A DNA stretch of 64,000 bases, taken from positions 127,588 through 191,587 of the forward strand of contig CAJPIO010000002.1 in NCBI GenBank assembly GCA_905365145.1, read 5' to 3'. Source of the DNA: Candidatus Saccharimonadota bacterium (GTDB lineage: Bacteria; Patescibacteriota; Saccharimonadia; Saccharimonadales; Saccharimonadaceae). This document shows positions 8,615-16,040 of the stretch, piece by piece. Each line of letters begins with the position of its first letter. Within the stretch, counting starts at the first letter, position 1. Under the pieces are notes generated by a model that was given only the letters and a program-made list of their open reading frames with translations, did not search any database and was not told the origin of the DNA. A program made the translations under genes and the position numbers.

Positions 8615-8620
8615 ATTGTA
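8615..8620 (-). promoter_or_regulatory. -10 box of the hypothetical gene
   Basis: TACAAT on the minus strand lies seven bases before ATG 8607. It also relocates the gene start from the upstream ATG at 8634. Confidence 0.5.
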
Positions 8621-8643
8621 CATCGATCTGCCATAATTAATTA

Positions 8644-11600
8644 TCAATCCAACAAACTCGCTCCGCCGCCAGCTTCATATACGGCGCGCTTCTGACTCCA
8701 CTCATTACCATAGCGCTTGGCCTGCTCTAACACCATGTCAGTTGCCAACGCCTGCTGATCTGGCGGGTATCCATATTTTGCTAAAGTCTTTTTGACGTTA
8801 ACTTTCAGTTTTGCCTGAACATTTTTACGCTCCGCCCAGTCAATCGTAGCATCACGACGCACTTGCTCTAGTAACACTTTTGCGATATCACGTAGCTGCG
8901 CGTCACCCAGTACTTCGCGGGCACTGCCATTCTCAACCAGCGCATCATAAAAGATAATCTCATCCTCGCTGAGACCATCAACCGCTCCGTTCTCAAGAGT
9001 CTGGCGAATTTTCTGTCCAATGTTGATTAACTCCTCAATCACCTGCGCTGCCTCAATCGTCCCATTTCTATACCGTGTCAAGGCTTGATTGAGCAAGTCA
9101 GAGAACTTCGTATCCTTGGCATAATTTCGCGAAAATCGTAGTTTAATTTCATCAGCAAGCAGTTTTTGCAAAGCTTCCACTGCCAAATTCTTGCGCTCCA
9201 TGTTACGAATTTCTGCCAGGAACTCATCGCTTAAAATCGACAATTCCGGCTTTTTGAGCCCTGCCGCCTCAAACACATCAACTACACCGACCGGCGCAAT
9301 TGCTTTATCAACAATTTGTTTCAGCGCGCTTCGGTACTCAGCATTAGTCACAACTGTCGAGCTCGACACTTTCTCCAGTCGGGCTTTCACCGCCTGAAAC
9401 AGCGCCACTTCTTCGCGAATTTCTAGCGCCTCGGACCTGGGCATCGCCAATGCAAATGCTTTACTCAGTTCCAAAACATGCTGTTTCAACCGCTTCTCAC
9501 CATCTTCCAACCCCAAAATATATTCCTCTGCATCCAAAATAATTTGCAGCTGTTGGTTGGTCGGTGCGGTAAAGTATCGCTGGTAGTCAAAGTTACCAAA
9601 CAAATCGCGCACCACCTCATAACGCATCTGCATCTGCGCCACCGCCTCAGTAATATCAAGTTGCGGTACGCCCTGCCCACCACTTTGCGTATAGTCAGAA
9701 ATAGCATCGCGCAGCGCCCCTGCCACACCCAGATAGTCAACCACCAAACCACCAGTTTTACCCGGAAACACTCGGTTGACTCGTGCAATTGCCTGCATCA
9801 AATTATGACCCTTCAGCGGTTTATCCAGGTACATAGTATGCATATTCGGCACATCAAACCCCGTCAGCCACATGTCGCACACAATCACCAATTCAAGTGG
9901 ATCATTCGGATCCTTGATGCGCTTTTCGATCGCCTTTACTCGCTGTTTATTACGAATATGCGGCTGCAAATGATCAGGGTCGCTAGCACTACCGGTGATA
10001 ATCACCTTGATTACACCACGTGCGTCATCATCACTATGCCAATCTGGCCGATACGCCACAATTTTTTCATACAAATCCGCCGCAATACCGCGGCTCATCG
10101 TCACGATCATACCTTTACCACTCAGGACACTTTGCCGAGCCTCAAAATGCTCAATGATATCCAGGGCGATAGTATTCAGCCGCTCGCTATTACCGACGAC
10201 GGCTTCTTTTTGTGCATACTCGGTCTTCAGCGCATCCTGACGACTCAATTCTTCGCCTTCCAGCAAATCATCAACTTCCTTATCCAGCCACTGCCGTGTC
10301 GCCTCATCCATATTCAAATCAACCAGCCGACTCTCATAATAAATCGGCACTGTTGCGCCATCTTTCACCGCCTGCTCGATATCATAAATATCGATATAGT
10401 CGCCAAACACTGCTGGTGTTGACTTATCATCCGTTTCAATCGGCGTACCCGTAAAACCAATATAGCTCGCACCCGGCAAAGCATCGCGCATATATTTGGC
10501 GTAACCATACACCAGCTGAGCATCGCTGGCTCGAACATGTGCCTTCAAGCCATATTGACTGCGGTGCGCCTCGTCTGCCATCACGATAACATTGCGTCGA
10601 TCAGTCAAAACTGGTAATTTATCCTCGTCATCCTCAGGCGAGAATTTTTGGATTGTTGTGAAGATAATCCCACCTGATTCGCGCTGCAACAGCTTCCTGA
10701 GTTCACTCCGTGAATTAGCTTGCTTTGGGTCCTCTCCCAGGAGCTCGCGACAAGCGCTAAACGTACCAAACAGCTGGCCGTCAAGATCATTACGATCTGT
10801 CACCACCACGATGGTCGGGTTGTGCAAATCGCGCGACTTCATCAGCTTACCAGTATAAAACACCATGCTCAAGCTCTTGCCCGACCCTTGCGTATGCCAG
10901 ACTACGCCAGCCCGCTGGTCGCCGCGTTCACCACTAGCCGCCAGCGTCCGATCAAGCGCCTTATTCACCACCCAGTATTGATGATAAGCAGCAACTTTCT
11001 TGATCAATTTGTCACCATCACCACGCTCAAATACGATAAAATTCTGCACCACATCCAGCAAGCGTTCAGGCGTGCACGCACCGCGCAGCAGCACCTCCAG
11101 CATCGGCACATTGCCAACTTCCTCTTCGCCATCAACCGTCTTCCACGGCATCATTCGTTCCAGCGGGCTGGTGATCGTGCCCATCTCCGCCTCTAATCCA
11201 TCACTGGTGACACACAATTCATTGAACCGAAACAAATCGCTAATCTCTCGCTTATACGTCTGGATTTGCTGATACGCTGCCGTCAAATCCGCCTTCGCAT
11301 CAGCCACATTTTTCAGCTCAATCACCACCAGCGGCAACCCATTTACAAACAGCACGATATCCGGTCGGCGGTTATAGTCGCCCTGCAGAACCGTTAGCTG
11401 ATTCACCGCCGCAAAATCATTGTTTTTTGGCGAGGTAAAATCAACCACCCGCACGATATCGTACTTCACCTCACCACTCGACGTGCGGTACTGCACCGGC
11501 ACGCCTGCTACCAGTAATTGATGAAAATCGTGATTATTCTCGATCAAGCTTGGTTTACTAATATGCGTTAACCGCCGCATCGCTTCATTCAAGGCTGGTT

Positions 11601-11778
11601 CTGGAATGTACGGATTGAGGTGCACCAAAGCACTATATAGACGCCCAGGCAACACCACCTGCCGCAGCTCACGCTCAGCCGCAACACCATCCGGACCAAT
11701 AGCTGGACCATGCAAAATTTGCCAGCCAAGGTTAGCCAGGATATCAAGCGCGTATTGTTCGATTTTGTCTTCGGTCAT
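8644..11778 (-). CDS. hsdR: Type I restriction endonuclease subunit R
   Basis: The 1044-aa motor and nuclease subunit of the type I restriction system is full length. The N-terminal nuclease domain shows the PD-(D/E)xK pattern: RPDIV (Asp140) and ELK (Glu154, Lys156). The helicase domain has GSGKS (298-302) and a DEAH box (402-405), followed by the second RecA domain and a helical C-terminal region. It translocates DNA and cuts unmodified DNA together with HsdM and HsdS. It lies 2.1 kb downstream of the hsdM-hsdS operon and is separated from it by other genes. TAAAAT sits nine bases before the ATG, so it is probably transcribed separately. Confidence 0.95.
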   Translation of the reverse strand: MTEDKIEQYALDILANLGWQILHGPAIGPDGVAAERELRQVVLPGRLYSALVHLNPYIPEPALNEAMRRLTHISKPSLIENNHDFHQLLVAGVPVQYRTSSGEVKYDIVRVVDFTSPKNNDFAAVNQLTVLQGDYNRRPDIVLFVNGLPLVVIELKNVADAKADLTAAYQQIQTYKREISDLFRFNELCVTSDGLEAEMGTITSPLERMMPWKTVDGEEEVGNVPMLEVLLRGACTPERLLDVVQNFIVFERGDGDKLIKKVAAYHQYWVVNKALDRTLAASGERGDQRAGVVWHTQGSGKSLSMVFYTGKLMKSRDLHNPTIVVVTDRNDLDGQLFGTFSACRELLGEDPKQANSRSELRKLLQRESGGIIFTTIQKFSPEDDEDKLPVLTDRRNVIVMADEAHRSQYGLKAHVRASDAQLVYGYAKYMRDALPGASYIGFTGTPIETDDKSTPAVFGDYIDIYDIEQAVKDGATVPIYYESRLVDLNMDEATRQWLDKEVDDLLEGEELSRQDALKTEYAQKEAVVGNSERLNTIALDIIEHFEARQSVLSGKGMIVTMSRGIAADLYEKIVAYRPDWHSDDDARGVIKVIITGSASDPDHLQPHIRNKQRVKAIEKRIKDPNDPLELVIVCDMWLTGFDVPNMHTMYLDKPLKGHNLMQAIARVNRVFPGKTGGLVVDYLGVAGALRDAISDYTQSGGQGVPQLDITEAVAQMQMRYEVVRDLFGNFDYQRYFTAPTNQQLQIILDAEEYILGLEDGEKRLKQHVLELSKAFALAMPRSEALEIREEVALFQAVKARLEKVSSSTVVTNAEYRSALKQIVDKAIAPVGVVDVFEAAGLKKPELSILSDEFLAEIRNMERKNLAVEALQKLLADEIKLRFSRNYAKDTKFSDLLNQALTRYRNGTIEAAQVIEELINIGQKIRQTLENGAVDGLSEDEIIFYDALVENGSAREVLGDAQLRDIAKVLLEQVRRDATIDWAERKNVQAKLKVNVKKTLAKYGYPPDQQALATDMVLEQAKRYGNEWSQKRAVYEAGGGASLLD

Positions 11779-11849
11779 ACTATAGGTATTTTAACAAATT
11801 AAAACTAAGTAGGACATTGGTTAACATTAGGACTATTGCCCTAGGTTAT

Positions 11850-12260
11850 CTAACAGCCAGAGAATTTTCTCATAATTTCTGGGAATTGATCATCAATAAC
11901 TTTTTGCCATTTTACAGTTTCGTTTGGCTCACAAATCTCCTTCTTAGAATAAATTAGGAGCACTCTTGCAACACATAGTTTGTCATTCAAGAAAACTATA
12001 GCTCTATTGCCCGAACTTTTTGGCGAGTCTTTCGTTCCGGCAACCTTAAAATATAATTTAACAATCCGACCTGAGTCTGATACATGAATTGTTTCTGCTT
12101 TATCAGTGAGAATATACTGCTCTATATGTTCAAGCACAAATTCTATAGACTTTTGTGTAGCTTGCCACTGTCTATCGCTGTGTCGATTAGCTATGTTTTT
12201 AATGTAATGTCTTTTCGTATAAGGATCAAATTGTACTAGATATCTGCCGCTGGTATACAT
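11850..12260 (-). CDS. Candidate toxin paired with a Panacea-domain antitoxin
   Basis: This 136-aa protein follows the HTH-Panacea gene, its frame overlapping that gene by 35 bp. It is basic in the N-terminal half (YTKRHYIKNI), has a helix with aromatic residues, and a conserved-looking core KVAGTKDSPKSSGNRAIV followed by VLLIYSKK and a C-terminal WQKVIDDQFPE helix. Size and layout are compatible with a small RelE-like ribonuclease, but this fold assignment is a guess. The toxin role rests on genomic context: Panacea proteins are known as antitoxins encoded next to diverse small toxins. Confidence is high that it is a gene and moderate that it is a toxin. Confidence 0.55.
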   Translation of the reverse strand: MYTSGRYLVQFDPYTKRHYIKNIANRHSDRQWQATQKSIEFVLEHIEQYILTDKAETIHVSDSGRIVKLYFKVAGTKDSPKSSGNRAIVFLNDKLCVARVLLIYSKKEICEPNETVKWQKVIDDQFPEIMRKFSGC

Positions 12261-12942
12261 GATTGGGATCCTCTTGAATTATAGCATCATACGGTATTAG
12301 CTCGCTTGGCTTACAATACATCCATGGTAATTGGCTGTGAGTGTAATCAACTATCGTCTGTGTATTGGCCGTCTTCCACTGAGCTGCGATTTCTCTAAGT
12401 CGCTTGTCCTGCTCTTCCGAAAGTAGGCCATTATTTACCGGATCAAGCTCCTCGTTAAGGCTAATCATCATTGCTTTACCTCGAACTTTAATATCTATCT
12501 CTTCTGTGTCGTACATTTCATCAATGACACGAAAAAACTCGTCCGGCACTGGACCTTGCGCGATTCTACGATACTGCAACCCGCTCACGGAATCTAAATT
12601 GTCGTAATACCATGAAAAATCAAGAAGATAAAGCAACTTAGCTAATTTCGTTTTAGGGATTCTACCGTCGCCATCCGCACCGGCATACTTAATGAACCGA
12701 CGAATCATCTCTTTGTAGCGATTTTTATCGTAGTCAATGCTCGGTTCACTATTCATGAAAATAGTATCAAAACTAGTACCCAACTCCTCAGACAACTTTT
12801 GTGCCTCAACGACCGTTAGGTCCTTTGTCCCCATCTCCACCTTGTCATAGGAAGGCCGGCTCATACCTAGCACATCAGCCATATATTGTTGACTAAGGCC
12901 ACGACTCTCACGTAGTCTTTTGATCCCACTTTTATCGCCCAT
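12226..12942 (-). CDS. XRE-HTH plus Panacea (DUF4065) antitoxin-like protein
   Basis: The 238-aa protein has an XRE helix-turn-helix at about residues 6-60 (LRESRGLSQQYMADVLGMS). A Panacea/DUF4065 domain lies at about 95-200, recognised by TKLAKLLYLLDFSWYYDN and the GPVPDEFF motif. In characterised PanAT systems this domain neutralises the neighbouring toxin and the HTH represses the operon. AGGAG lies 9 bases before the ATG at 12942. A TTTACA/TACAAT promoter with an overlapping palindrome sits upstream, fitting autoregulation. Confidence 0.8.
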   Translation of the reverse strand: MGDKSGIKRLRESRGLSQQYMADVLGMSRPSYDKVEMGTKDLTVVEAQKLSEELGTSFDTIFMNSEPSIDYDKNRYKEMIRRFIKYAGADGDGRIPKTKLAKLLYLLDFSWYYDNLDSVSGLQYRRIAQGPVPDEFFRVIDEMYDTEEIDIKVRGKAMMISLNEELDPVNNGLLSEEQDKRLREIAAQWKTANTQTIVDYTHSQLPWMYCKPSELIPYDAIIQEDPNHVYQRQISSTI

Positions 12943-12970
12943 AGACTCTTTCTCCTACTTTTATGTTATA

Positions 12971-12999
12971 ATTGTAGCAAATTTTACTACTTTTGTAAA
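12971..12999 (-). promoter_or_regulatory. Promoter and putative operator of the Panacea operon
   Basis: On the minus strand TTTACA (12994-12999) and TACAAT (12971-12976) are separated by 17 bp. The spacer and -10 are covered by the imperfect 17-bp palindrome GTAGCAAATTTTACTAC (12974-12990, one mismatched pair and the central base). This is a plausible binding site for the HTH protein. The flanking 13000-13100 is extremely AT-rich and shows no gene. Confidence 0.55.
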
Positions 13000-13103
13000 C
13001 ATTTTTATTATTTATTTATTGTATTAATTAATTTATTTTACATATTTTTTATTTCTTATCTGTTCATAATGCCTATGGTAACATTTGCTAATAAATTTTG
13101 CAA

Positions 13104-13132
13104 TTGCACTATTCTAAAAACCGTGCTATACT
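13104..13132 (+). promoter_or_regulatory. Promoter of the structured leader RNA
   Basis: The extended -10 TGCTATACT ends at 13132 (TATACT 13127-13132), with a weak TTGCAC at 13104-13109 as -35 (spacer 17). Transcription should begin near 13139. That leaves about 190 nt of untranslated leader before the ATG at 13329, unlike the leaderless genes elsewhere. Confidence 0.55.
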
Positions 13133-13138
13133 AAGAGT

Positions 13139-13320
13139 ATCCGATTTGAACGAAACATAAAAATGTGTGAAGAATCGGGGGCTGGAGGGAAAGTCCAGTA
13201 AAATAATAACGGTGCAAATCTAGAAAACCGCCAGAATAGCTGACGGTTGATACACAAAATTTGACGGTTTCGTGTATCTCCTAGCGTACCATTAATGCGC
13301 TCTATGCGCAAGTTAGGAGG
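13139..13320 (+). ncRNA. Candidate structured regulatory RNA (riboswitch-like leader)
   Basis: Several helices can be drawn by hand. CCGATT (13141-13146) pairs with AATCGG (13173-13178) around an ACAT/ATGT hairpin. CTGGA (13182-13186) pairs with TCCAG (13194-13198). AACCG (13226-13230) pairs with CGGTT (13244-13248). GATACAC (13249-13255) pairs with GTGTATC (13272-13278). CTCCTA (13278-13283) pairs with TAGGAG (13314-13319), which holds the Shine-Dalgarno of the next gene. The octamer TGACGGTT occurs twice (13241 and 13262), so AACCG has two competing partners. This looks like a switch with a sequestered RBS. I do not recognise a known class. The boundaries are approximate, and no covariation evidence is available. 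Confidence 0.5.
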
Positions 13321-13328
13321 TTTTGCCA

Positions 13329-13562
13329 ATGGCATACTCAAAATCAAAGCAAATTCACACCGTCCCTCGTCCAGGCGGTTGGGGGAATAAAAGCTCTGGT
13401 GCGTCAAGGGTAGCAAAAGTCTACCCAACCAAGGCTGAAGCTCAAGCGGCTGGTCGCAAGACGGCCATCAGTCAAAAGGCTGAACATATTATTCATAATA
13501 AAAACGGCAAAATCGGAGCACGGAATAGCTACGGCAACGACCCGCATCCACCGAAAGGATAA
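13329..13562 (+). CDS. DUF2188 small protein
   Basis: This 77-aa basic protein fits the DUF2188 family. It has an N-terminal HTVPRPGGWGNKSSG strand-turn, a helix YPTKAEAQAAGRKTA, and the C-terminal signature NSYGNDPHPPKG. The function of the family is unknown. The start at ATG 13329 is set by AGGAGG eight bases upstream. That Shine-Dalgarno can be masked by the leader RNA. It is followed by a Cas2-fold gene four bases after the stop. Confidence 0.8.
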   Translation: MAYSKSKQIHTVPRPGGWGNKSSGASRVAKVYPTKAEAQAAGRKTAISQKAEHIIHNKNGKIGARNSYGNDPHPPKG

Positions 13563-13566
13563 TAGT

Positions 13567-13845
13567 ATGAGTGTAAAGATAATATCATACGATTTAGGCT
13601 CTCCTGAGAAATTCGAAGATTACGAGGACTTGATTAGATATATAAAAAGTTTGGGATCATGGGCCAAACCACTATATTCCGTATGGTTCGTTGATACAAA
13701 CAAAACTGTTACTAAAATACGAGACGGAGCCAAGCGTCACATAGACAGCAATGATAAGATATTTGTTGCCGAATGGGACACAGAATCTGGATGGGCATCT
13801 TACAATCTACCAAAGAGTGTAACGGATTGGCTACGCAGTAGATAG
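13567..13845 (+). CDS. SinR-family/Cas2-like small protein
   Basis: This 92-aa protein resembles stand-alone Cas2-fold (SinR/VapD-related) proteins. It begins with a hydrophobic strand ending in YDLGSP, then a helix with LIRYIKSLGSW, a strand SVWFVDTNKT, and the IRDGAKRHIDSNDKIFVAEW segment. No CRISPR array or cas1 is nearby, so a role in spacer acquisition is unlikely. VapD-type relatives are ribonucleases. The Asp of YDL, used by active Cas2 enzymes, is present. It forms a two-gene unit with the DUF2188 gene. Confidence 0.65.
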   Translation: MSVKIISYDLGSPEKFEDYEDLIRYIKSLGSWAKPLYSVWFVDTNKTVTKIRDGAKRHIDSNDKIFVAEWDTESGWASYNLPKSVTDWLRSR

Positions 13846-13855
13846 CTCCAAGTAT

Positions 13856-13886
13856 AAAACGAGCCCTTACTTTTGGGCTCGTTTTT
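13856..13886 (+). terminator. Intrinsic terminator, probably bidirectional
   Basis: ACGAGCCC and GGGCTCGT form an 8-bp stem (13859-13866 with 13875-13882). It is flanked by A-rich sequence on the left and TTTTT on the right. It ends the DUF2188/Cas2-like transcript and may also stop the convergent restriction operon. Confidence 0.8.
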
Positions 13887-13902
13887 AGATCACCTAATTT
13901 TT

Positions 13903-14931
13903 TCATAGTCTTCTCGCCTTTTTTCTAATAGATTTCATGCTATCAGAATCTTTATCTATTTCAAATTCGTCATTGTTAGCTTTTTCTCTCAAGATATTCA
14001 GAACCTCGCGAGAGTATTTTTTATAAGTCACTTGTCCAGCCTTTAATGAATACATATATTCATCACCCTGAAGGTTAAAATATTTTACTAGTGCTAAAGC
14101 ATTCGCTGCGGCTGATTTGCTTGGAAATCCCAACTCTTCTCCTAGTTGTTTTGTGGTTAATTGATATTTAATTTCAGGATCAATATTTCGCTCTATCACA
14201 CGAGCCGAGCTAGCTTCAACCTCACCGATAATCTTCAGTGTTGGAGCACCAACCTTCTCATTGAATTCTCCTTCTTTTATATACCTCAAATCTTTCATTA
14301 TTGATTCATCTATAATAACTCGACCGCCAGGAGCACTAACTATCCCATCCGTCAAATTCAATACAGCTGCATTATCGATGCCAACTGTACCTGCCTGCTT
14401 CACGAGATTCATCCAACGCTTAGCCTCCGCATCTCTTTGATCATCAATAATTTTTTGTAGCTCAGTAGACCTAATAGGCTCAGACCTGGCGCCATTCCGG
14501 AAATATATGACACCGTCCTTCAAGTCATTACCAATAGTTTTGGTACATATTACAGGTTTTATCTGAGATTGCCTTGTATATATCCAACCGATCTTTTTAT
14601 TATCTACTTCCAAAGTTTCAAACTCATAACTAAGAGTATGAGATAGAGTGGATTTTGCAAACTCAGAAATTTTTTCTGAGGTGAGATTTTCAAATGCTTG
14701 ACCCTGCAATCCAATAACTTCTCGAGGCGAATCTTTTATACCAAAAGCCAGAAACCCGCCTTGATTGTTAGCAAATGCAGCCATTGTTCTGATGTATTCC
14801 GCATTATTTTGCCAATTAAAAGATTCTTTGAAGTCTAACTTTGTTGATTCACGTGATTTAACATATCCCCTAGAATCTAGAGCCAATATTTTAGTTTTCA
14901 CATATTCTCTAATCATTTCTATATCATTCAT
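13903..14931 (-). CDS. AlbA_2 (Schlafen-type) putative ATP/nucleic acid-binding protein
   Basis: The 342-aa protein has an AlbA_2 domain at about residues 20-140. It is recognised by ESTKLDFKESF, a helix with MAAFANNQGGFLAFGI, and the following GxxGQ-like loop. The C-terminal part is helical with a probable winged helix. It overlaps the 3' end of hsdS by four bases (ATGA) and is the last gene of the hsdM operon, so it is made together with the methylase. Proteins of this family often sit in type I restriction loci; their role there is not defined. Confidence 0.8.
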   Translation of the reverse strand: MNDIEMIREYVKTKILALDSRGYVKSRESTKLDFKESFNWQNNAEYIRTMAAFANNQGGFLAFGIKDSPREVIGLQGQAFENLTSEKISEFAKSTLSHTLSYEFETLEVDNKKIGWIYTRQSQIKPVICTKTIGNDLKDGVIYFRNGARSEPIRSTELQKIIDDQRDAEAKRWMNLVKQAGTVGIDNAAVLNLTDGIVSAPGGRVIIDESIMKDLRYIKEGEFNEKVGAPTLKIIGEVEASSARVIERNIDPEIKYQLTTKQLGEELGFPSKSAAANALALVKYFNLQGDEYMYSLKAGQVTYKKYSREVLNILREKANNDEFEIDKDSDSMKSIRKKARRL

Positions 14932-16040
14932 ACTTCAATCTCTCCAGAAATTAGTTTTGGTAAAAGTGCGTCACGAATGTTGGATAAATAATCTATTTGC
15001 TTCTTATTTTCATGTATCATATCAAACAATTGCCGTACCCTCTGCTCGAAATTATCTAACTCAAGATCTGATAAATCAACGATCTTCAAAAGCTCTATGT
15101 GCTTTGGATAAATATGCGGCTGACCAGAGCCAGTTTGCATATCATATATTTCTTTTTGCTTATTCTTGAGGAACAAATAATAGGTATAAACATATTTGGT
15201 AATTGTTGAGTCAATGTACGAAGAGTCTGCCGACCAGACTGGCTCACCCCAGACAGATACAAAACCAGCATTTGCTCCGGATGCACTTATCGTAATAACT
15301 GGTGTGGTCGTATTTGCTTCGTTGTGAAATCCGGCTGGCTTCAGTCCACCGCTAATAACCGGCGTGTTGCCACAAATCATATCTCTAGCTTGAAGGCTTC
15401 TACCTCTTTTTGGATGAAACTTTTTTCCTAAGGGTACAGTCTCTACATTGCCATTACTCTGCCTAGCTTTATCAATAAAATAATGACGAAAAAGAGCTTG
15501 ACCGAGTTGCTCGAGGGTTTCGTTCATGCGGCGATTGAGCTCGATTTTTTCATCAAGACTACTGAGAATATCGGCAATTTTCTTTTGTTGTTCGAGTGGC
15601 GGCAGGTTAACAGATATATTCTTCACTGTTTTTGAATTTACCGCCGTAGCTATAGATGAAGTTGAACTAAGTGAGTCAAAATTAAAGTTTTTTAGATAGT
15701 AATACAAATAGTTCTTATCAACTATATCTGAGTCTTTTATAGGTAATTGAGCTATAGCCTCGTTAGAACACATATCATATTCCGTAAACCCAAGTCTCCC
15801 AACGGTTAGCTTAAAGCTCATCAAAAGAGTATCTGCTGGAATAATTGGGATATTAAATTTCTTGATGGCATCCGCTGTCAGAAACTCACTCGTTTGGCTG
15901 ATATATTTGCCCGTATTCCCCATATCTTTAATTGAAACCCACTTTATACCATGAGATTCACTAAACCATTGCGGTTGCTTACGAGGCGGAGTGCGACCAA
16001 TCTTTATATCACAGATATCGCCCAATGAAACTATCTGCAT
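14928..16040 (-). CDS. hsdS: Type I restriction-modification specificity subunit
   Basis: The 370-aa DNA-recognition subunit has two target-recognition domains (about 1-155 and 205-330). Each is followed by a conserved helical spacer. The first spacer is LPPLEQQKKIADILSSLDEK, and the second ends in RDALLPKLISGEI. The protein directs both HsdM methylation and HsdR cleavage. Its start codon overlaps the stop of the KAP NTPase gene (TAATG). The recognition sequence cannot be predicted from sequence. Confidence 0.92.
   Translation of the reverse strand: MQIVSLGDICDIKIGRTPPRKQPQWFSESHGIKWVSIKDMGNTGKYISQTSEFLTADAIKKFNIPIIPADTLLMSFKLTVGRLGFTEYDMCSNEAIAQLPIKDSDIVDKNYLYYYLKNFNFDSLSSTSSIATAVNSKTVKNISVNLPPLEQQKKIADILSSLDEKIELNRRMNETLEQLGQALFRHYFIDKARQSNGNVETVPLGKKFHPKRGRSLQARDMICGNTPVISGGLKPAGFHNEANTTTPVITISASGANAGFVSVWGEPVWSADSSYIDSTITKYVYTYYLFLKNKQKEIYDMQTGSGQPHIYPKHIELLKIVDLSDLELDNFEQRVRQLFDMIHENKKQIDYLSNIRDALLPKLISGEIEV

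Noticed and set aside
9478..10422. Long open frame (314 codons) on the plus strand
   Set aside because: It is fully antisense to the helicase part of hsdR, has no recognisable domain or ribosome-binding site, and hsdR has all its motifs.
13182..13198. GGAGGGAAAGTCC resembles the conserved GAGGAAAGUCC of RNase P RNA
   Set aside because: The other conserved blocks of RNase P are missing and the element is too short.
13126..13428. 100-codon minus-strand frame across the structured RNA
   Set aside because: It overlaps both the RNA and the start of the DUF2188 gene and shows no protein-like pattern.
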